A stretch of DNA of 64,000 bases. Origin: Gordonia hankookensis (GTDB lineage: Bacteria > Actinomycetota > Actinomycetes > Mycobacteriales > Mycobacteriaceae). The DNA is taken from the NCBI RefSeq assembly GCF_014673215.1, contig NZ_JACWMS010000003.1:620001-684000 (forward strand). Reading direction: 5' to 3'. Below, piece after piece: positions 37,686 to 46,880 of this stretch; position 1 is the stretch's first letter; every line of letters starts with the position of its first letter. The translations under genes were made by a program, and so were the position numbers. Below the pieces are notes generated by a model. The model made no database searches, was not told the DNA's origin, and saw only the letters and a program-made list of their open reading frames with translations.

Positions 37686-39416
37686 TTACGCCTGCGCCGG
37701 CAGCACGTGCTCACCGGTCTTGTCGCACGACAACGCCAGCGAACTGATGTACTGCTTCTCCCCGTTCGGTCCCGGGACCGCGGAAGCGATCATGTCCGGG
37801 CGCTCGAACTCGATCCCGGTGACGCAACACATCAGCTTCTCGTCGGTCGGGTTGCCGTGCTCGTCGTACATCGGGATGTCGATGCCGTCATCGGTACGAC
37901 GCAGGTAGTACTTGCCCTTGGTGGACAGCGCGATGATCGGCGGCAGTATCAGGGCCAGTACCAACGCGACGAGCGGCGAGTACGGCTGGATGGCGTCGCC
38001 GAAGACGTGGAAGTACACCAGGATCGATGCACCCGCCGAGACGATCAGCGACACGAAGCCGACCGGGTTGACGTTGTAGATCATGCCGCGCCGGAACTCC
38101 GGCTGCTTCGGCGAGATCTTCAGCAGGTACTTGTTGATCGCGATGTCCGATGCCACCGCGACGACCCAGGCGATACCGCAGTTGGCGTAGAAGTTCAGCA
38201 GGTTGTTGAGGAAGCTGAACATGTCTGCCTCCATCAGCACGATGGCGATCGCGACGTTGAAGAACAGGAACACGAGTCGTCCCGGATAGGTCTTCGTGAC
38301 GCGGGTGAAGCTGTTCGTCCATGCCAGCGACCCGGAGTACGCGTTGGTCACGTTGATCTTGACCTGGCTGATGACCACCAGGATCACCGCCAGCGTCAGG
38401 GCGAGCCAGTGCGGCAGGAAGTCCTGGTAGATCTCGACGAACTGATGCACGGGCTGGTTCGCGATGCCGGCGTTGTCGACCGAGATGCCGATCAGGTAGA
38501 CCGCGAGGAACAGGCCGACGATCTGCTTGATGGCGCCGAAGAAGACCCAGCCCGGCCCGGCTGTGATGGTGGCGATCCACCACTTGCGCGAGTTCTCCGG
38601 GGTGCGGGGCGGCATGAACCGGAGATAGTCGATCTGCTCGGCGATCTGGGCGATCAGCGAGAGACAGACACCGGCGGCGAGCATCGTCCCGGCGAAGCTC
38701 ACCCCCTTGCCGAGGGGCTGGCCGTCGGAGTCGACGCCGCTGAAGGCGAAGAAGTCACCGATGGCATCCGGATGCTTGATCACGAGGTACAGGAACGGCA
38801 ACACCATCATGATCAGCCACAGCGGGGTCGTCCACACCTGCAGCTTCGCAAGCGTGTTCATCCCGTAGATCACGAGCGGGATGATCAACACCGACGACAG
38901 GAGGTAGCCGATCCACAGCGGTATGTGCAGACCCAGTTCGAGGCCCTGCGCCATGATCGACCCTTCAAGGGCGAAGAAGATGAACGTGAACGACGCGAAG
39001 ATCACGTTCGTCAGGACCGACCCGTAGTATCCGAATCCGCTTCCGCGCGTGATCAGATCGAGGTCGATGTTGTAGCGAGCCGCATAGTAGGCCAGCGGAC
39101 ACCCGGTCAGGACGATCACGATTGCAAAGAATCCGATGCCCAGCAACGCGTTTCCGGTGCCGTTGGCGATGCCGACGTTCGCGCCGATGGCGAAGTCGGC
39201 CAGGTAGGCGATGCCACCCAGTGCCGAGATGGCCACCACACCCGGACCCCACTTGCGATAACTGCGTGGCGCGAATCGGAGGGTGTAATCCTCGAGCGTC
39301 TCGCGCATGGCCGCAGCCTGCGGGCCGGTGGCGATGATTCCCCCCTCGGCCTTCTCCACATCACCGACGTGGTCGGCGAACTCCCCGACCCCGTCGTGGA
39401 CCGACTCATTCGACAT
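37686..39416 (-). CDS. NCS1-family purine/cytosine-type permease
   Basis: 576 residues with twelve membrane helices expected and a cytoplasmic C-terminal domain of about 85 residues. Family marks: RSYRKWGPGVVAISALGG near the N-terminus, EQIDYLRFMPP and NVTNAYSGSLAWTNSF in the central part. The tail contains CC in LMCCVTG and a further cysteine in LALSCDKTG, unusual for this family and possibly metal- or redox-linked. It lies upstream of the XdhC gene in the same direction. Confidence 0.8.
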   Translation of the reverse strand: MSNESVHDGVGEFADHVGDVEKAEGGIIATGPQAAAMRETLEDYTLRFAPRSYRKWGPGVVAISALGGIAYLADFAIGANVGIANGTGNALLGIGFFAIVIVLTGCPLAYYAARYNIDLDLITRGSGFGYYGSVLTNVIFASFTFIFFALEGSIMAQGLELGLHIPLWIGYLLSSVLIIPLVIYGMNTLAKLQVWTTPLWLIMMVLPFLYLVIKHPDAIGDFFAFSGVDSDGQPLGKGVSFAGTMLAAGVCLSLIAQIAEQIDYLRFMPPRTPENSRKWWIATITAGPGWVFFGAIKQIVGLFLAVYLIGISVDNAGIANQPVHQFVEIYQDFLPHWLALTLAVILVVISQVKINVTNAYSGSLAWTNSFTRVTKTYPGRLVFLFFNVAIAIVLMEADMFSFLNNLLNFYANCGIAWVVAVASDIAINKYLLKISPKQPEFRRGMIYNVNPVGFVSLIVSAGASILVYFHVFGDAIQPYSPLVALVLALILPPIIALSTKGKYYLRRTDDGIDIPMYDEHGNPTDEKLMCCVTGIEFERPDMIASAVPGPNGEKQYISSLALSCDKTGEHVLPAQA

Positions 39417-39509
39417 ACCGCTCCCTCACCAGGTTTCGTGCGCACTCCGGACCGGAGGACATCTTCGGTGAAGGTAGAAACGGGCGATTTCGATCACTTG
39501 ACCGGAATG

Positions 39510-39523
39510 TTTCGGGTACGAAA
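39510..39523. promoter_or_regulatory. Inverted repeat upstream of the NCS1 permease gene
   Basis: TTTCG-GGTA-CGAAA in the 152-bp gap between the permease start and the end of the enoyl-CoA hydratase gene, both leftward. A small perfect palindrome about 95 bp from the permease start codon; possible operator. The rest of the gap holds nothing that I can name. Confidence 0.25.
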
Positions 39524-39568
39524 ACTCCCACACCGGCCTGGCAAGGAGCCCGTTTTGCCGGATTTTCC

Positions 39569-40300
39569 TCAGCGTCCGCTGAAGTTCGGGGTACGCTTTT
39601 CCGCCCGCGCGGCACGACCTTCCGCGAGATCGTCGCTGCCCCAGGCGCGCATCATCGCCGCCGCCCGCTCGAACGGCGGTTCGTCGCGCGCACCGTCACC
39701 GTTGAGGACGAGCTTGTAGTGCTGGAGGGTGAGCGGCGCGAGGTCGGCGATGTCGGAGGCCCAGCGTCGGGCGTCGGTCAGATCGCCGATGCGGTTGGCG
39801 AAACCCAGTACATGGGCACGATCCGCGGACAGCGGATCGCATCCGATGAGCATGCCGGCCGCCTGACCGGTCCCGACGATCGACGACAACCGCTTGATCG
39901 TCCATTCATCCACCGCCACACCGATCTTCGCGGCCGGAATGCCCGCCATCGCATCAGGAGCCATCACGCGTAGGTCCGCAGCCATCGCGAGCTGCAGACC
40001 CGCGCCGAGCGCCGAGCCGTTCAGCGCGGCGATCACCGGGACGGGCGTCGCCTCGATCTGTTGCAGGGTCGTCACGAGCTTGTCCAGGAACGCCGGGTCG
40101 TACACCGGACCGGAGAGATCGGCGCCTGCGCAGAAGACCGGCCCCCTCCCGGTGAGCACGATCGCCCGCGCACCTCCGTCCACCGCATCGACGAATGCCC
40201 GAGCGAGCTCAGAGACCATGGCCTCGTCGAGGGCGTTGCGCTTGTCGGGGCGGTCGAGCTCGATGCTGACCACTGCACCTTCTGCAGACGAGTGAATCAT
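39569..40300 (-). CDS. Enoyl-CoA hydratase/isomerase family protein, EchA6-like
   Basis: 243 residues from MIHSSAEGAVVSIELDRPDK; upstream codons are antisense to the monooxygenase gene. Crotonase fold with oxyanion-hole segments CAGADLSGP and NGSALGAGLQLA. The active-site pair of glutamates of true hydratases is not clear (DEWTIKRLSS and ILIG-like surroundings), so it may be a non-catalytic EchA6-type protein. Mycobacterial echA6 stands near ctpE and Rv0906, which supports that view (from memory). Confidence 0.7.
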   Translation of the reverse strand: MIHSSAEGAVVSIELDRPDKRNALDEAMVSELARAFVDAVDGGARAIVLTGRGPVFCAGADLSGPVYDPAFLDKLVTTLQQIEATPVPVIAALNGSALGAGLQLAMAADLRVMAPDAMAGIPAAKIGVAVDEWTIKRLSSIVGTGQAAGMLIGCDPLSADRAHVLGFANRIGDLTDARRWASDIADLAPLTLQHYKLVLNGDGARDEPPFERAAAMMRAWGSDDLAEGRAARAEKRTPNFSGR

Positions 40301-40335
40301 GTGCCGAAGCCTACCGAGGTGACAGACTGCGCAGT

Positions 40336-41487
40336 GTGGGCACTCCCGACAACGACCGCGACATCCGAGACGACTGTGACGTAGTGGTGATCGGCGGCGG
40401 GCAGGCCGGGTTGTCGGCGGCCTACTTCCTGCAGCGGTTCTCCCTCGGCGATCGCTATCAGCTCCTCGACCACGCCCGGGGTCCCGGCGGTGCATGGCAG
40501 TTCCGCTGGCCGACGCTGACACTCGCGGCTGCCAATCGCGTCCACGACCTGCCCGGATACGGACTCGTCGAGGCACTCGGACGTGACTGCGAGACGTTTC
40601 CCGCCGCGACCGCCGTCCCGGAGTATTTCGGCAAGTACGAGCAGAGGTTCGGCCTTCGGGTGTATCGGCCCGTCGATGTCCGCGCGGTCGAGCACCTCTA
40701 CACCGAGTCAGGGGACGGCGGCTTTGTCGTGTCCCTGGGCGACCGCAGGACCATCACGACCCGGACGATCATCAACGCGACGGGCACCTGGGAACGCCCG
40801 TTCATCCCGCACGTCCCCGGGATCGGCGACTTCCGCGGCCGCCAACTGCACACGCATGACTACGTCGGACCCGAGGAGTTCGCGGGCAAACGGGTACTCG
40901 TGGTCGGGGCCGGTATCTCGGCGATCCAGTTGCTCATCGAGATCTCCCGCAGGGCGCCCGGGGTGCAGACGTTCTGGTGCTCCCGGACCGAGCCGACGTT
41001 CGACCCGACGCCGTTCGATCCGGACAAGGGCCGACGGGCGGTCGCCCGCGTCGAAGAACGTGTCCGGGCCGGGCTGCCGCCGACGTCGGTCGTCTCGGTG
41101 ACCGGGCTGGCCCTCACACCGGCGATCCGGGCCGCGCAGGATGACGGCATCCTCACCTGGCGCCCGATGTTCACCCGGATAACGGAGACCGGCGTGTGCT
41201 GGGACTGCGAGGTGGACGCCACGAGCGGCGAGGACACGCTGGACGTCGACGTCATCTTCTGGAACACCGGATTCCGCAGCGCGCTCGACCATCTGGCCCC
41301 GCTACACCTGCGCGGGCCGGGCGGCGGGATCACGATGACCGGCCGGTTGGCCACCACCGTCGCAGCGGAACCACGGATCCAACTCCTCGGCTATGGGCCG
41401 TCGGCGTCCACGATCGGAGCCAACCGGGCGGGCCGCGCGGCAGCGCGCAACGTCGCGGAGTTGCTCGGCGTTCGTGGCACCGCTTGA
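40336..41487 (+). CDS. Flavin-dependent monooxygenase-like NAD(P)/FAD oxidoreductase
   Basis: 383 residues. FAD-binding motif VVVIGGGQAGLSAAYFL at residues 16-32, then NATGTWERPFIPHVPG, the NADP motif VLVVGAGISAIQLLIE near residue 190, and the second FAD segment VIFWNTGFRSAL. This is the short FMO/YhjG-like subgroup that hydroxylates small substrates; what it acts on cannot be told. It starts with a GTG 35 bp from the divergent hydratase gene and a promoter for the next operon follows its stop. Confidence 0.78.
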   Translation: MGTPDNDRDIRDDCDVVVIGGGQAGLSAAYFLQRFSLGDRYQLLDHARGPGGAWQFRWPTLTLAAANRVHDLPGYGLVEALGRDCETFPAATAVPEYFGKYEQRFGLRVYRPVDVRAVEHLYTESGDGGFVVSLGDRRTITTRTIINATGTWERPFIPHVPGIGDFRGRQLHTHDYVGPEEFAGKRVLVVGAGISAIQLLIEISRRAPGVQTFWCSRTEPTFDPTPFDPDKGRRAVARVEERVRAGLPPTSVVSVTGLALTPAIRAAQDDGILTWRPMFTRITETGVCWDCEVDATSGEDTLDVDVIFWNTGFRSALDHLAPLHLRGPGGGITMTGRLATTVAAEPRIQLLGYGPSASTIGANRAGRAAARNVAELLGVRGTA

Positions 41488-41512
41488 CATTTTGTTGTGT
41501 TTTCCAAACAAT
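41484..41512 (+). promoter_or_regulatory. Promoter and operator of the XRE/ABC operon
   Basis: A perfect -35 TTGACA at 41484-41489 is 17 bp from AACAAT at 41507-41512. The GTG start of the XRE gene comes seven bases later, so the mRNA would be leaderless. An inverted repeat TTGTT-N10-AACAA (41492-41511) overlaps the promoter, a natural site for autorepression by the XRE protein. Confidence 0.5.
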
Positions 41513-41519
41513 CGGATAG

Positions 41520-41819
41520 GTGAGTCCTGTCCGACGGGGTGAGAAGCTCCCGATCTTCAACCGCATCGGCGTCCTACGCGCCGAGCGAAAGATGTCGCGA
41601 GCACACCTTGCCGAACTGGTGGGCGTCAACGTCCAGTCCGTTGGCGCCCTCGAACGTGGCGACAACTACCCCAGCCTCGACCTCGCGTTCCGCATCTGCG
41701 CGGTCTTCGACCTGCCGGTCGAGGCCGTCTTCAGCCGCCGCGAGTTCGGGGCCATGTCGGCCGAGTTGTACCCACGGGTCGCCGACCACACACAACCCGA
41801 TCGCGGAGGAGCACGATGA
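41520..41819 (+). CDS. XRE-family HTH regulator
   Basis: 99 residues from a GTG. The HTH is at residues 14-70: NRIGVLRAERKMSRAHLAEL, QSVGALERGDNYPSLDLAF, then CAVFDLPVEAVFS, as in small Cro/C1-type repressors of drug or ABC operons. It heads a run of four overlapping genes and its stop overlaps the membrane-protein start (ATGA). Confidence 0.85.
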   Translation: MSPVRRGEKLPIFNRIGVLRAERKMSRAHLAELVGVNVQSVGALERGDNYPSLDLAFRICAVFDLPVEAVFSRREFGAMSAELYPRVADHTQPDRGGAR

Positions 41820-42406
41820 GGGACCCCAATTCGGCCATCCCGGAGGACGCGACCCCCGCCCTGTGGCGGCGCTACGACGAGTGGCGGGCCGGGCGCCATC
41901 TCCGTTTCAACGAGAAACATGCGGGCGCGCTGAACTCGTGGCGCACTCGTCGCGGCGCCCGGCAACTGGTCCTGCTCCAGGTGTCCGCCCTCGTGGTAGC
42001 CCTCGTCGGCGCCGTCACGTCGTTCGCGGCGATGTGGTTCGTGATCCCGTTCGTGGTCGGGGTGATCGGCTCGCTCCTCGTGCAATATGCCCTGCGCATC
42101 GTCACCGGGTCGATCGCCGGCACCCCGGTACCCGCGCTCGACGAGATCCAGCTCGCCCAACGGAATTCGGCGAGGTCCGTCGGGTTCTTCGTCCTCTACA
42201 CGCTCATGTTCATCCCGTACGCGATCCTCATCGTCCTTGGCACACACGACAGCGTGAACGGCCAATCGGTGTACGGGACCGGCATTCTGCTCATCACCCT
42301 CGTGGCGATCGCAGTGGCGCTCCCGACGATGCTCACGGCGTGGTGGATGAACGATCCCGACCCCGAAGACCTCGTGACCAGTGAGACAGAACGGAGCCAC
42401 AGATGA
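41816..42406 (+). CDS. Membrane protein of the XRE/ABC operon
   Basis: 196 residues. A polar N-terminus (ALWRRYDEWRAGRHLRFNEK) is followed by four hydrophobic helices in two pairs, with a polar loop between (VPALDEIQLAQRNSARS). No family I recognise. It overlaps both neighbours by four bases and so is fixed in the operon; it may gate or sense for the ABC exporter. Confidence 0.7.
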   Translation: MRDPNSAIPEDATPALWRRYDEWRAGRHLRFNEKHAGALNSWRTRRGARQLVLLQVSALVVALVGAVTSFAAMWFVIPFVVGVIGSLLVQYALRIVTGSIAGTPVPALDEIQLAQRNSARSVGFFVLYTLMFIPYAILIVLGTHDSVNGQSVYGTGILLITLVAIAVALPTMLTAWWMNDPDPEDLVTSETERSHR

Positions 42407-43308
42407 ACGGGGCGTTGATCATCGACGGACTGCACAAGCGATATGGCGAATTGATCGCTCTGCAGGACATGACCTTTCAGGTCTCACCCGGGGAGATATT
42501 CGGCTTCGTCGGGAGCAACGGCGCGGGCAAGTCCACCACGATGCGGATCATCCTCGGCGTCCTCGCCGCGGATGCCGGCAGCGTCCGCCTCGGTGATCAT
42601 CCGATCGACCTGCAGACGCGTCGACGCATCGGGTACATGCCCGAGGAGCGCGGACTCTATCCCAAGATGAAGGTCGGCGAACAGCTCGTGTTCCTCGCCC
42701 GACTTCACGGGATGTCGTCCGCCGCAGCCCGTGAGAGCGTTTCACGGTGGACCAACCGGCTCGGGGTCGAGCAACGGGTGAACGACGATGTCGGCGATCT
42801 GAGTCTGGGCAATCAGCAGCGCGTGCAGCTCGCGGCGGCCCTCATCCACGATCCCCGCGTCCTGGTGCTCGACGAACCGTTCTCCGGACTCGACCCGGTG
42901 GCGGTCGACGTCATGAGTGATGTACTCAAAGAGAAAGCGGCCGAGGGTATCCCGGTGATCTTCTCCTCCCATCAGCTCGATCTCGTCCAGCGCCTGTGCG
43001 ATCGGGTCGGCATCGTGGCGCGCGGCCAGATGCGTGCGCTGGGACGGGTCGACGATCTCCGCGCACGCGACGGGGTGATGCTGGAGATCGCCGGCCCCTC
43101 GACCCGGACCCGGTGGGCCGACGGCATCGCTGGCGTCGTGCAGGCCGACTACGACACCGAGGCCGATCTGACGACGTTACGACTCGACCCGGCTGTCGCA
43201 GACGACCAGGCGATCCTCACAGCGGCCCTGCGCGTGGGCCCGGTCCACCGTTTCGCGACCACGACCCCGTCACTGACCGAACTGTTCCGAGAGGTGGTCG
43301 CCGCATGA
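42403..43308 (+). CDS. ABC-2 exporter ATP-binding protein
   Basis: 301 residues. Walker A GSNGAGKST near residue 40, signature region LSLGNQQRVQLAAALIHDPR, Walker B VLVLDEPFSGLDP and the switch histidine in VIFSSHQLDL. The DrrA/NatA type, with a C-terminal extension (EIAGPSTRTRWADGIAGVV onward) as is typical of this group. Its stop overlaps the permease start by four bases. Confidence 0.92.
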   Translation: MNGALIIDGLHKRYGELIALQDMTFQVSPGEIFGFVGSNGAGKSTTMRIILGVLAADAGSVRLGDHPIDLQTRRRIGYMPEERGLYPKMKVGEQLVFLARLHGMSSAAARESVSRWTNRLGVEQRVNDDVGDLSLGNQQRVQLAAALIHDPRVLVLDEPFSGLDPVAVDVMSDVLKEKAAEGIPVIFSSHQLDLVQRLCDRVGIVARGQMRALGRVDDLRARDGVMLEIAGPSTRTRWADGIAGVVQADYDTEADLTTLRLDPAVADDQAILTAALRVGPVHRFATTTPSLTELFREVVAA

Positions 43309-44510
43309 ACTCCCCCATGTCACCAGGTGGAGCCGGTGCCGTGCAGTCGATCTGGCTGGTCGCCGAACGGGAGATCGCCACCCGTGCGAAAACCCGGTCG
43401 TTCCTGATCAGCACCGGGCTCTTGATGGTCGTGATCATCGTCGGCGCCGTCGTCTGGTCGGCGCTCAGCGGCGGTGACGACGCAGATCGCGTCGGCGTGG
43501 TCGGCCAGAACGCCGCACTCACCCAGACCATCGAGGAGTTCGGCTCGGCGACCGGCACTTCGGTCGACGTGGTCTCGGTCGCCTCGGCGGCGGAGGCCCG
43601 CTCGCGGGTCGCCGACGGCGACCTCACCGCCGCTCTCGTACCCGGTATCGCACCGAACTCGTATGTCGCGGTCTCCGAGAGCGGTCTCAGTCCGACCCTC
43701 GACGGTGTCCTGCGGTCGTCGGTGGAGCAGGTCGGCCTGACCAGTTCGCTCGCCGCACGGGGCGTCGACGCCGCTTCCCTCCCCCGCGCGACGATCACCG
43801 TCGAACAGACCACTCCCGACAAGCCCGACGAGGGGCAACGCATCGTGATCGCACTCGTCGGCACCATCCTGCTGATCACCGCCATCATGATGGGTGGCTC
43901 GATGGTCGCCGTCGGTGTCGTCGAGGAGAAGACGTCGCGAGTCGTCGAGTTGCTGCTCGCGACGATCAAGCCGTTGCATCTGCTGTGGGGCAAGATCATC
44001 GGCATCGGGGCCATCGCGATGGCACAGGTCCTGCTGCTCGGCGCCACTGCAGTGATCGCGGGTCGGGTGACCGGACTGCTGACGATCCCGGGGGCAGCGA
44101 TCGGGATGTTCGCGGCCGTGATCGCCTGGTTCGTCCTGGGATTCCTGTTCTTCGCCACGCTCTACGCGGCGACGGGTGCGCTCGTGTCCCGTCAGGAGGA
44201 ACTCAACGCCAGCTCTGCGCCGCTGACCATCCTGGCGATGGCGGTGATGTACTCCGGGATCTTCGGCATTCAGGCCCTCGACTCCACCGTGATCCAGGTG
44301 CTCACCTGGATACCACCGTTCAGCGCCGCGTTGATGCCGGTCCGGATCGCCACCGGCGACACCTCGACGGTCCAGATCGTCGTCACTTTTGCACTCATGG
44401 TGCTCGCCTGTGCCACGGCCACCTGGTTCGCATCCCGGATCTACCAGCGGTCGATCCTGCGGACCGGCACCCGCGTCAGGTGGTCCGAGGCCCTGTCCCT
44501 CGCGCGCTGA
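43305..44510 (+). CDS. ABC-2 exporter permease (NatB-like)
   Basis: 401 residues from MNSPMSPGGAGAVQSIWLVA. One N-terminal helix (LISTGLLMVVIIVGAVVW), a 150-residue extracytoplasmic loop, then five helices including VVEEKTSRVVELLLATIKP, the usual NatB motif at the start of the membrane block. Substrate is unknown; sodium, lipid or peptide export are possible. It overlaps the convergent hydratase gene by 35 bp. Confidence 0.85.
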   Translation: MNSPMSPGGAGAVQSIWLVAEREIATRAKTRSFLISTGLLMVVIIVGAVVWSALSGGDDADRVGVVGQNAALTQTIEEFGSATGTSVDVVSVASAAEARSRVADGDLTAALVPGIAPNSYVAVSESGLSPTLDGVLRSSVEQVGLTSSLAARGVDAASLPRATITVEQTTPDKPDEGQRIVIALVGTILLITAIMMGGSMVAVGVVEEKTSRVVELLLATIKPLHLLWGKIIGIGAIAMAQVLLLGATAVIAGRVTGLLTIPGAAIGMFAAVIAWFVLGFLFFATLYAATGALVSRQEELNASSAPLTILAMAVMYSGIFGIQALDSTVIQVLTWIPPFSAALMPVRIATGDTSTVQIVVTFALMVLACATATWFASRIYQRSILRTGTRVRWSEALSLAR

Positions 44511-45504
44511 CGTCGACGGGCACGACGTCGGCGATCTCATCGGCGAGCCCCCACCGCAGAGCGGTCTCCGCGCCGACGGCGACGCCGGTCACCGCGAGGT
44601 GAAAGGCCCGCCAGCGGCCGATCCGTCGGGGGATGCCGACGGTACCTCCGGCGCCCGGGATCAGACCCATGCTCACCTCGGGCAGGCGGATCGCAACTCC
44701 TGGATCGACCACCACCCGCCCGGCCAGGCCGGGCAGCTCGATTCCCGCACCGACACATGCGCCGTGCAGAAATGCCGTCGTCCGATCGGCGATCTCCGCA
44801 ATGCGCACGCCTGCCCCGCCGGCTGTGCGAACGAAGTGGGCGAGCACCGGATCCGGCGTGGTCCCGAACTCGTCGAGATCGCCGCCGGCGCAGAAGACCG
44901 GACCAGCGCCACGCAAGTGGACCTCCGTGACCGTGTCGTCGAGCACCGCGACGTCGAGCGCCTCGACGAGCGCATCCCGCAGGGCCGCACCGAAGGCGTT
45001 GCGACGCTCCGGCCGGTTCAGGCCGATCGTCAGCCGTCCGGCATCACGGTCGACGGTCACCGGAGCAACCCGGGGCGCCGGAGGCAGCGGACGCGGACCG
45101 CGCCGGGTCAGCCACGCCGCGAACTCGTCTCCGCCGAGCAAGGTCGAGTACGCCCACGACTCGATGTCGAGCGCCTGCCTGACCGATACCTGGGTACCGG
45201 TCCGTAGCACCGCAGCCAAGGTCGTCGCGGCCTGCGGATTGTCGGCGACGTGGTCGGCGAGTCGGCGGGCGGCGACCTCGGGTTCGCCGGCCCCAATCAC
45301 CGCTCGGTGCACGCCCTCGGCGTCGGGATCGGCATAGACCACATCGCATCGCTCGCCGAGCACCGCCCAGTCCACCGTCGGGAGCGGCCCGGTCGTGAAT
45401 CCGATCCGGACGGGCTCGACGTGGCGGTCCGACGACCAGGCAAGACCGGCCCAGGCCGCATCGTCGGAGATGTCGGCGACAAACGGGTCGGGGGTCGAGA
45501 TCAC
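44476..45504 (-). CDS. Enoyl-CoA hydratase-like protein with N-terminal extension
   Basis: 342 residues. The crotonase domain occupies about residues 150-342: NRPERRNAFGAALRDAL, oxyanion loops CAGGDLDEFG and HGACVGAGIELPG, and a possible catalytic glutamate in LPEVSMGLIPGAGGT. The first 150 residues are unlike the usual hydratase and match no family that I know. The extension is acidic and soluble. No acyl-CoA genes accompany it. Confidence 0.72.
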   Translation of the reverse strand: MISTPDPFVADISDDAAWAGLAWSSDRHVEPVRIGFTTGPLPTVDWAVLGERCDVVYADPDAEGVHRAVIGAGEPEVAARRLADHVADNPQAATTLAAVLRTGTQVSVRQALDIESWAYSTLLGGDEFAAWLTRRGPRPLPPAPRVAPVTVDRDAGRLTIGLNRPERRNAFGAALRDALVEALDVAVLDDTVTEVHLRGAGPVFCAGGDLDEFGTTPDPVLAHFVRTAGGAGVRIAEIADRTTAFLHGACVGAGIELPGLAGRVVVDPGVAIRLPEVSMGLIPGAGGTVGIPRRIGRWRAFHLAVTGVAVGAETALRWGLADEIADVVPVDVSARGTGPRTT

Positions 45505-45546
45505 GTTGTCAGCCTAGTGCGGCGCCGGACCGGCGCTCGATCGACA

Positions 45547-46848
45547 TCAGATCTGCCGAAACCGCCGAAGGGCCTCTTCTCGCTCCGCCTTGTGGTCGAC
45601 GATGGGTGCCGGGTAGTCGTCGTCGACCTCCGGTACCCACCGCCGGACGTACTCGCCATCGGGATCGAACCGATGTTGCTGGGTCTCCGGGTTGAACACC
45701 CGAAAGTACGGCGCCGCATCGGTTCCGGTGCCCGCCGCCCACTGCCAGCCATGCTGGTTGGAGGCCATGTCTCCGTCGACGAGCTGGTCGAGGAACCATT
45801 GCGCACCCCACCACCACGGCAGGTGTAGATCCTTGACCAGGAACGATGCCGCGATCATCCGGACGCGGTTGTGCATGAAACCGGTCTGGGCGAGCTGACG
45901 CATGCCGGCGTCGACAATCGGGAATCCGGTCCGGCCCTGCTTCCACGCGTCGAAGCGCCGATACGCGTCCTGGTCGGTGTCGAGTCGGATGTCGTCGAAC
46001 TGACGATTCCAGTTGTGCCACAAGCTGTCCGGCCAGTGGTAGAGCACCGAGGCGTAGAAGTCCCGGAAACCGAGTTCCCGGAGGTAGGCCTGAGCGCCCT
46101 TCGACCGGCCCAGGTCGGCGGCCATCGTCCGCGGATGGATGTTGCCGAACTTCAGATAGACAGACATCCGGCTGCTGACATCGAGATCGGGTCGGTCGCG
46201 GCCTGATTCGTACTCATCGAGGTCGGCGTCGACGAACTCCGACCAGCGCGCCAGCGCAGCGTCCTCGCCGGCGGGGAGTTCGAGTCTCGTCGGGGCGGCC
46301 GGCACCCGGATACGTCCGGAACGACGAATGTCGCTGGGGTCCAACAGGTCCGAAGCGCCCACGGTGGACGATGCGGGATGCCGCCAACCGTGGTGGCGCC
46401 ATTGCCGGAAGAATGGGGTGAACACCTTGTACGGATCACCGTCCGGTTTGGTGACCCGACCGGGTGACACGAGATATGGCGAACCGGTGGCCTCGAGGGG
46501 AACCTCCCCGAGCGCCTCCGCGACGGCTGCATCGCGGCGTCGCCCGAACGGCGAGAAGTCGTCGCTCACATGGACGGACGCGGCGTCGACCGCGGCCACC
46601 AGCCGCGGGATCTCCTCCTCCGGTCTGCCACGCACCACCAGCAGGCGGCCGGAGAGCTTGTCGTCGAGTTCGCGGAGTGAGTCGTACAGGAAACTGAGAC
46701 GTCGTGGCCCCGAGGACTTCTCAAGCCTCGGGTCCACGACGAAACAGGTCAGGATCTGGTCGCCGCCGTCATGGGCGGCGATGAGCGGCGGAAGGTCACT
46801 CAGACGCAGATCGCGTCTGAGCCATAGCACCGACGGTGCCGACGGCAC
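45547..46848 (-). CDS. phr: Deoxyribodipyrimidine photolyase (cryptochrome/photolyase family)
   Basis: 433 residues from the GTG at 46848 (PSAPSVLWLRRDLRLSDLP). Reverses UV pyrimidine dimers using FADH- and light. N-terminal alpha/beta antenna domain, then the FAD-binding helical domain with GRTGFPIVDAGMRQL, MHNRVRMIAASFLVKDL, WWWGAQWFLDQLVDGD and NQHGWQW, all conserved in class I enzymes. Upstream in-frame codons look like GC-rich shadow sequence, so the longer start is refused. Confidence 0.93.
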   Translation of the reverse strand: MPSAPSVLWLRRDLRLSDLPPLIAAHDGGDQILTCFVVDPRLEKSSGPRRLSFLYDSLRELDDKLSGRLLVVRGRPEEEIPRLVAAVDAASVHVSDDFSPFGRRRDAAVAEALGEVPLEATGSPYLVSPGRVTKPDGDPYKVFTPFFRQWRHHGWRHPASSTVGASDLLDPSDIRRSGRIRVPAAPTRLELPAGEDAALARWSEFVDADLDEYESGRDRPDLDVSSRMSVYLKFGNIHPRTMAADLGRSKGAQAYLRELGFRDFYASVLYHWPDSLWHNWNRQFDDIRLDTDQDAYRRFDAWKQGRTGFPIVDAGMRQLAQTGFMHNRVRMIAASFLVKDLHLPWWWGAQWFLDQLVDGDMASNQHGWQWAAGTGTDAAPYFRVFNPETQQHRFDPDGEYVRRWVPEVDDDYPAPIVDHKAEREEALRRFRQI

Positions 46849-46880
46849 CAACCCGCCCGCTCGCTCGTCTGCCGGAGCGG

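Noticed and set aside
36633..39719. Long open frame (1028 codons) on the plus strand
   Set aside because: Antisense to xdhC and the NCS1 permease; the residues are Arg/Asp/His-rich shadow sequence.
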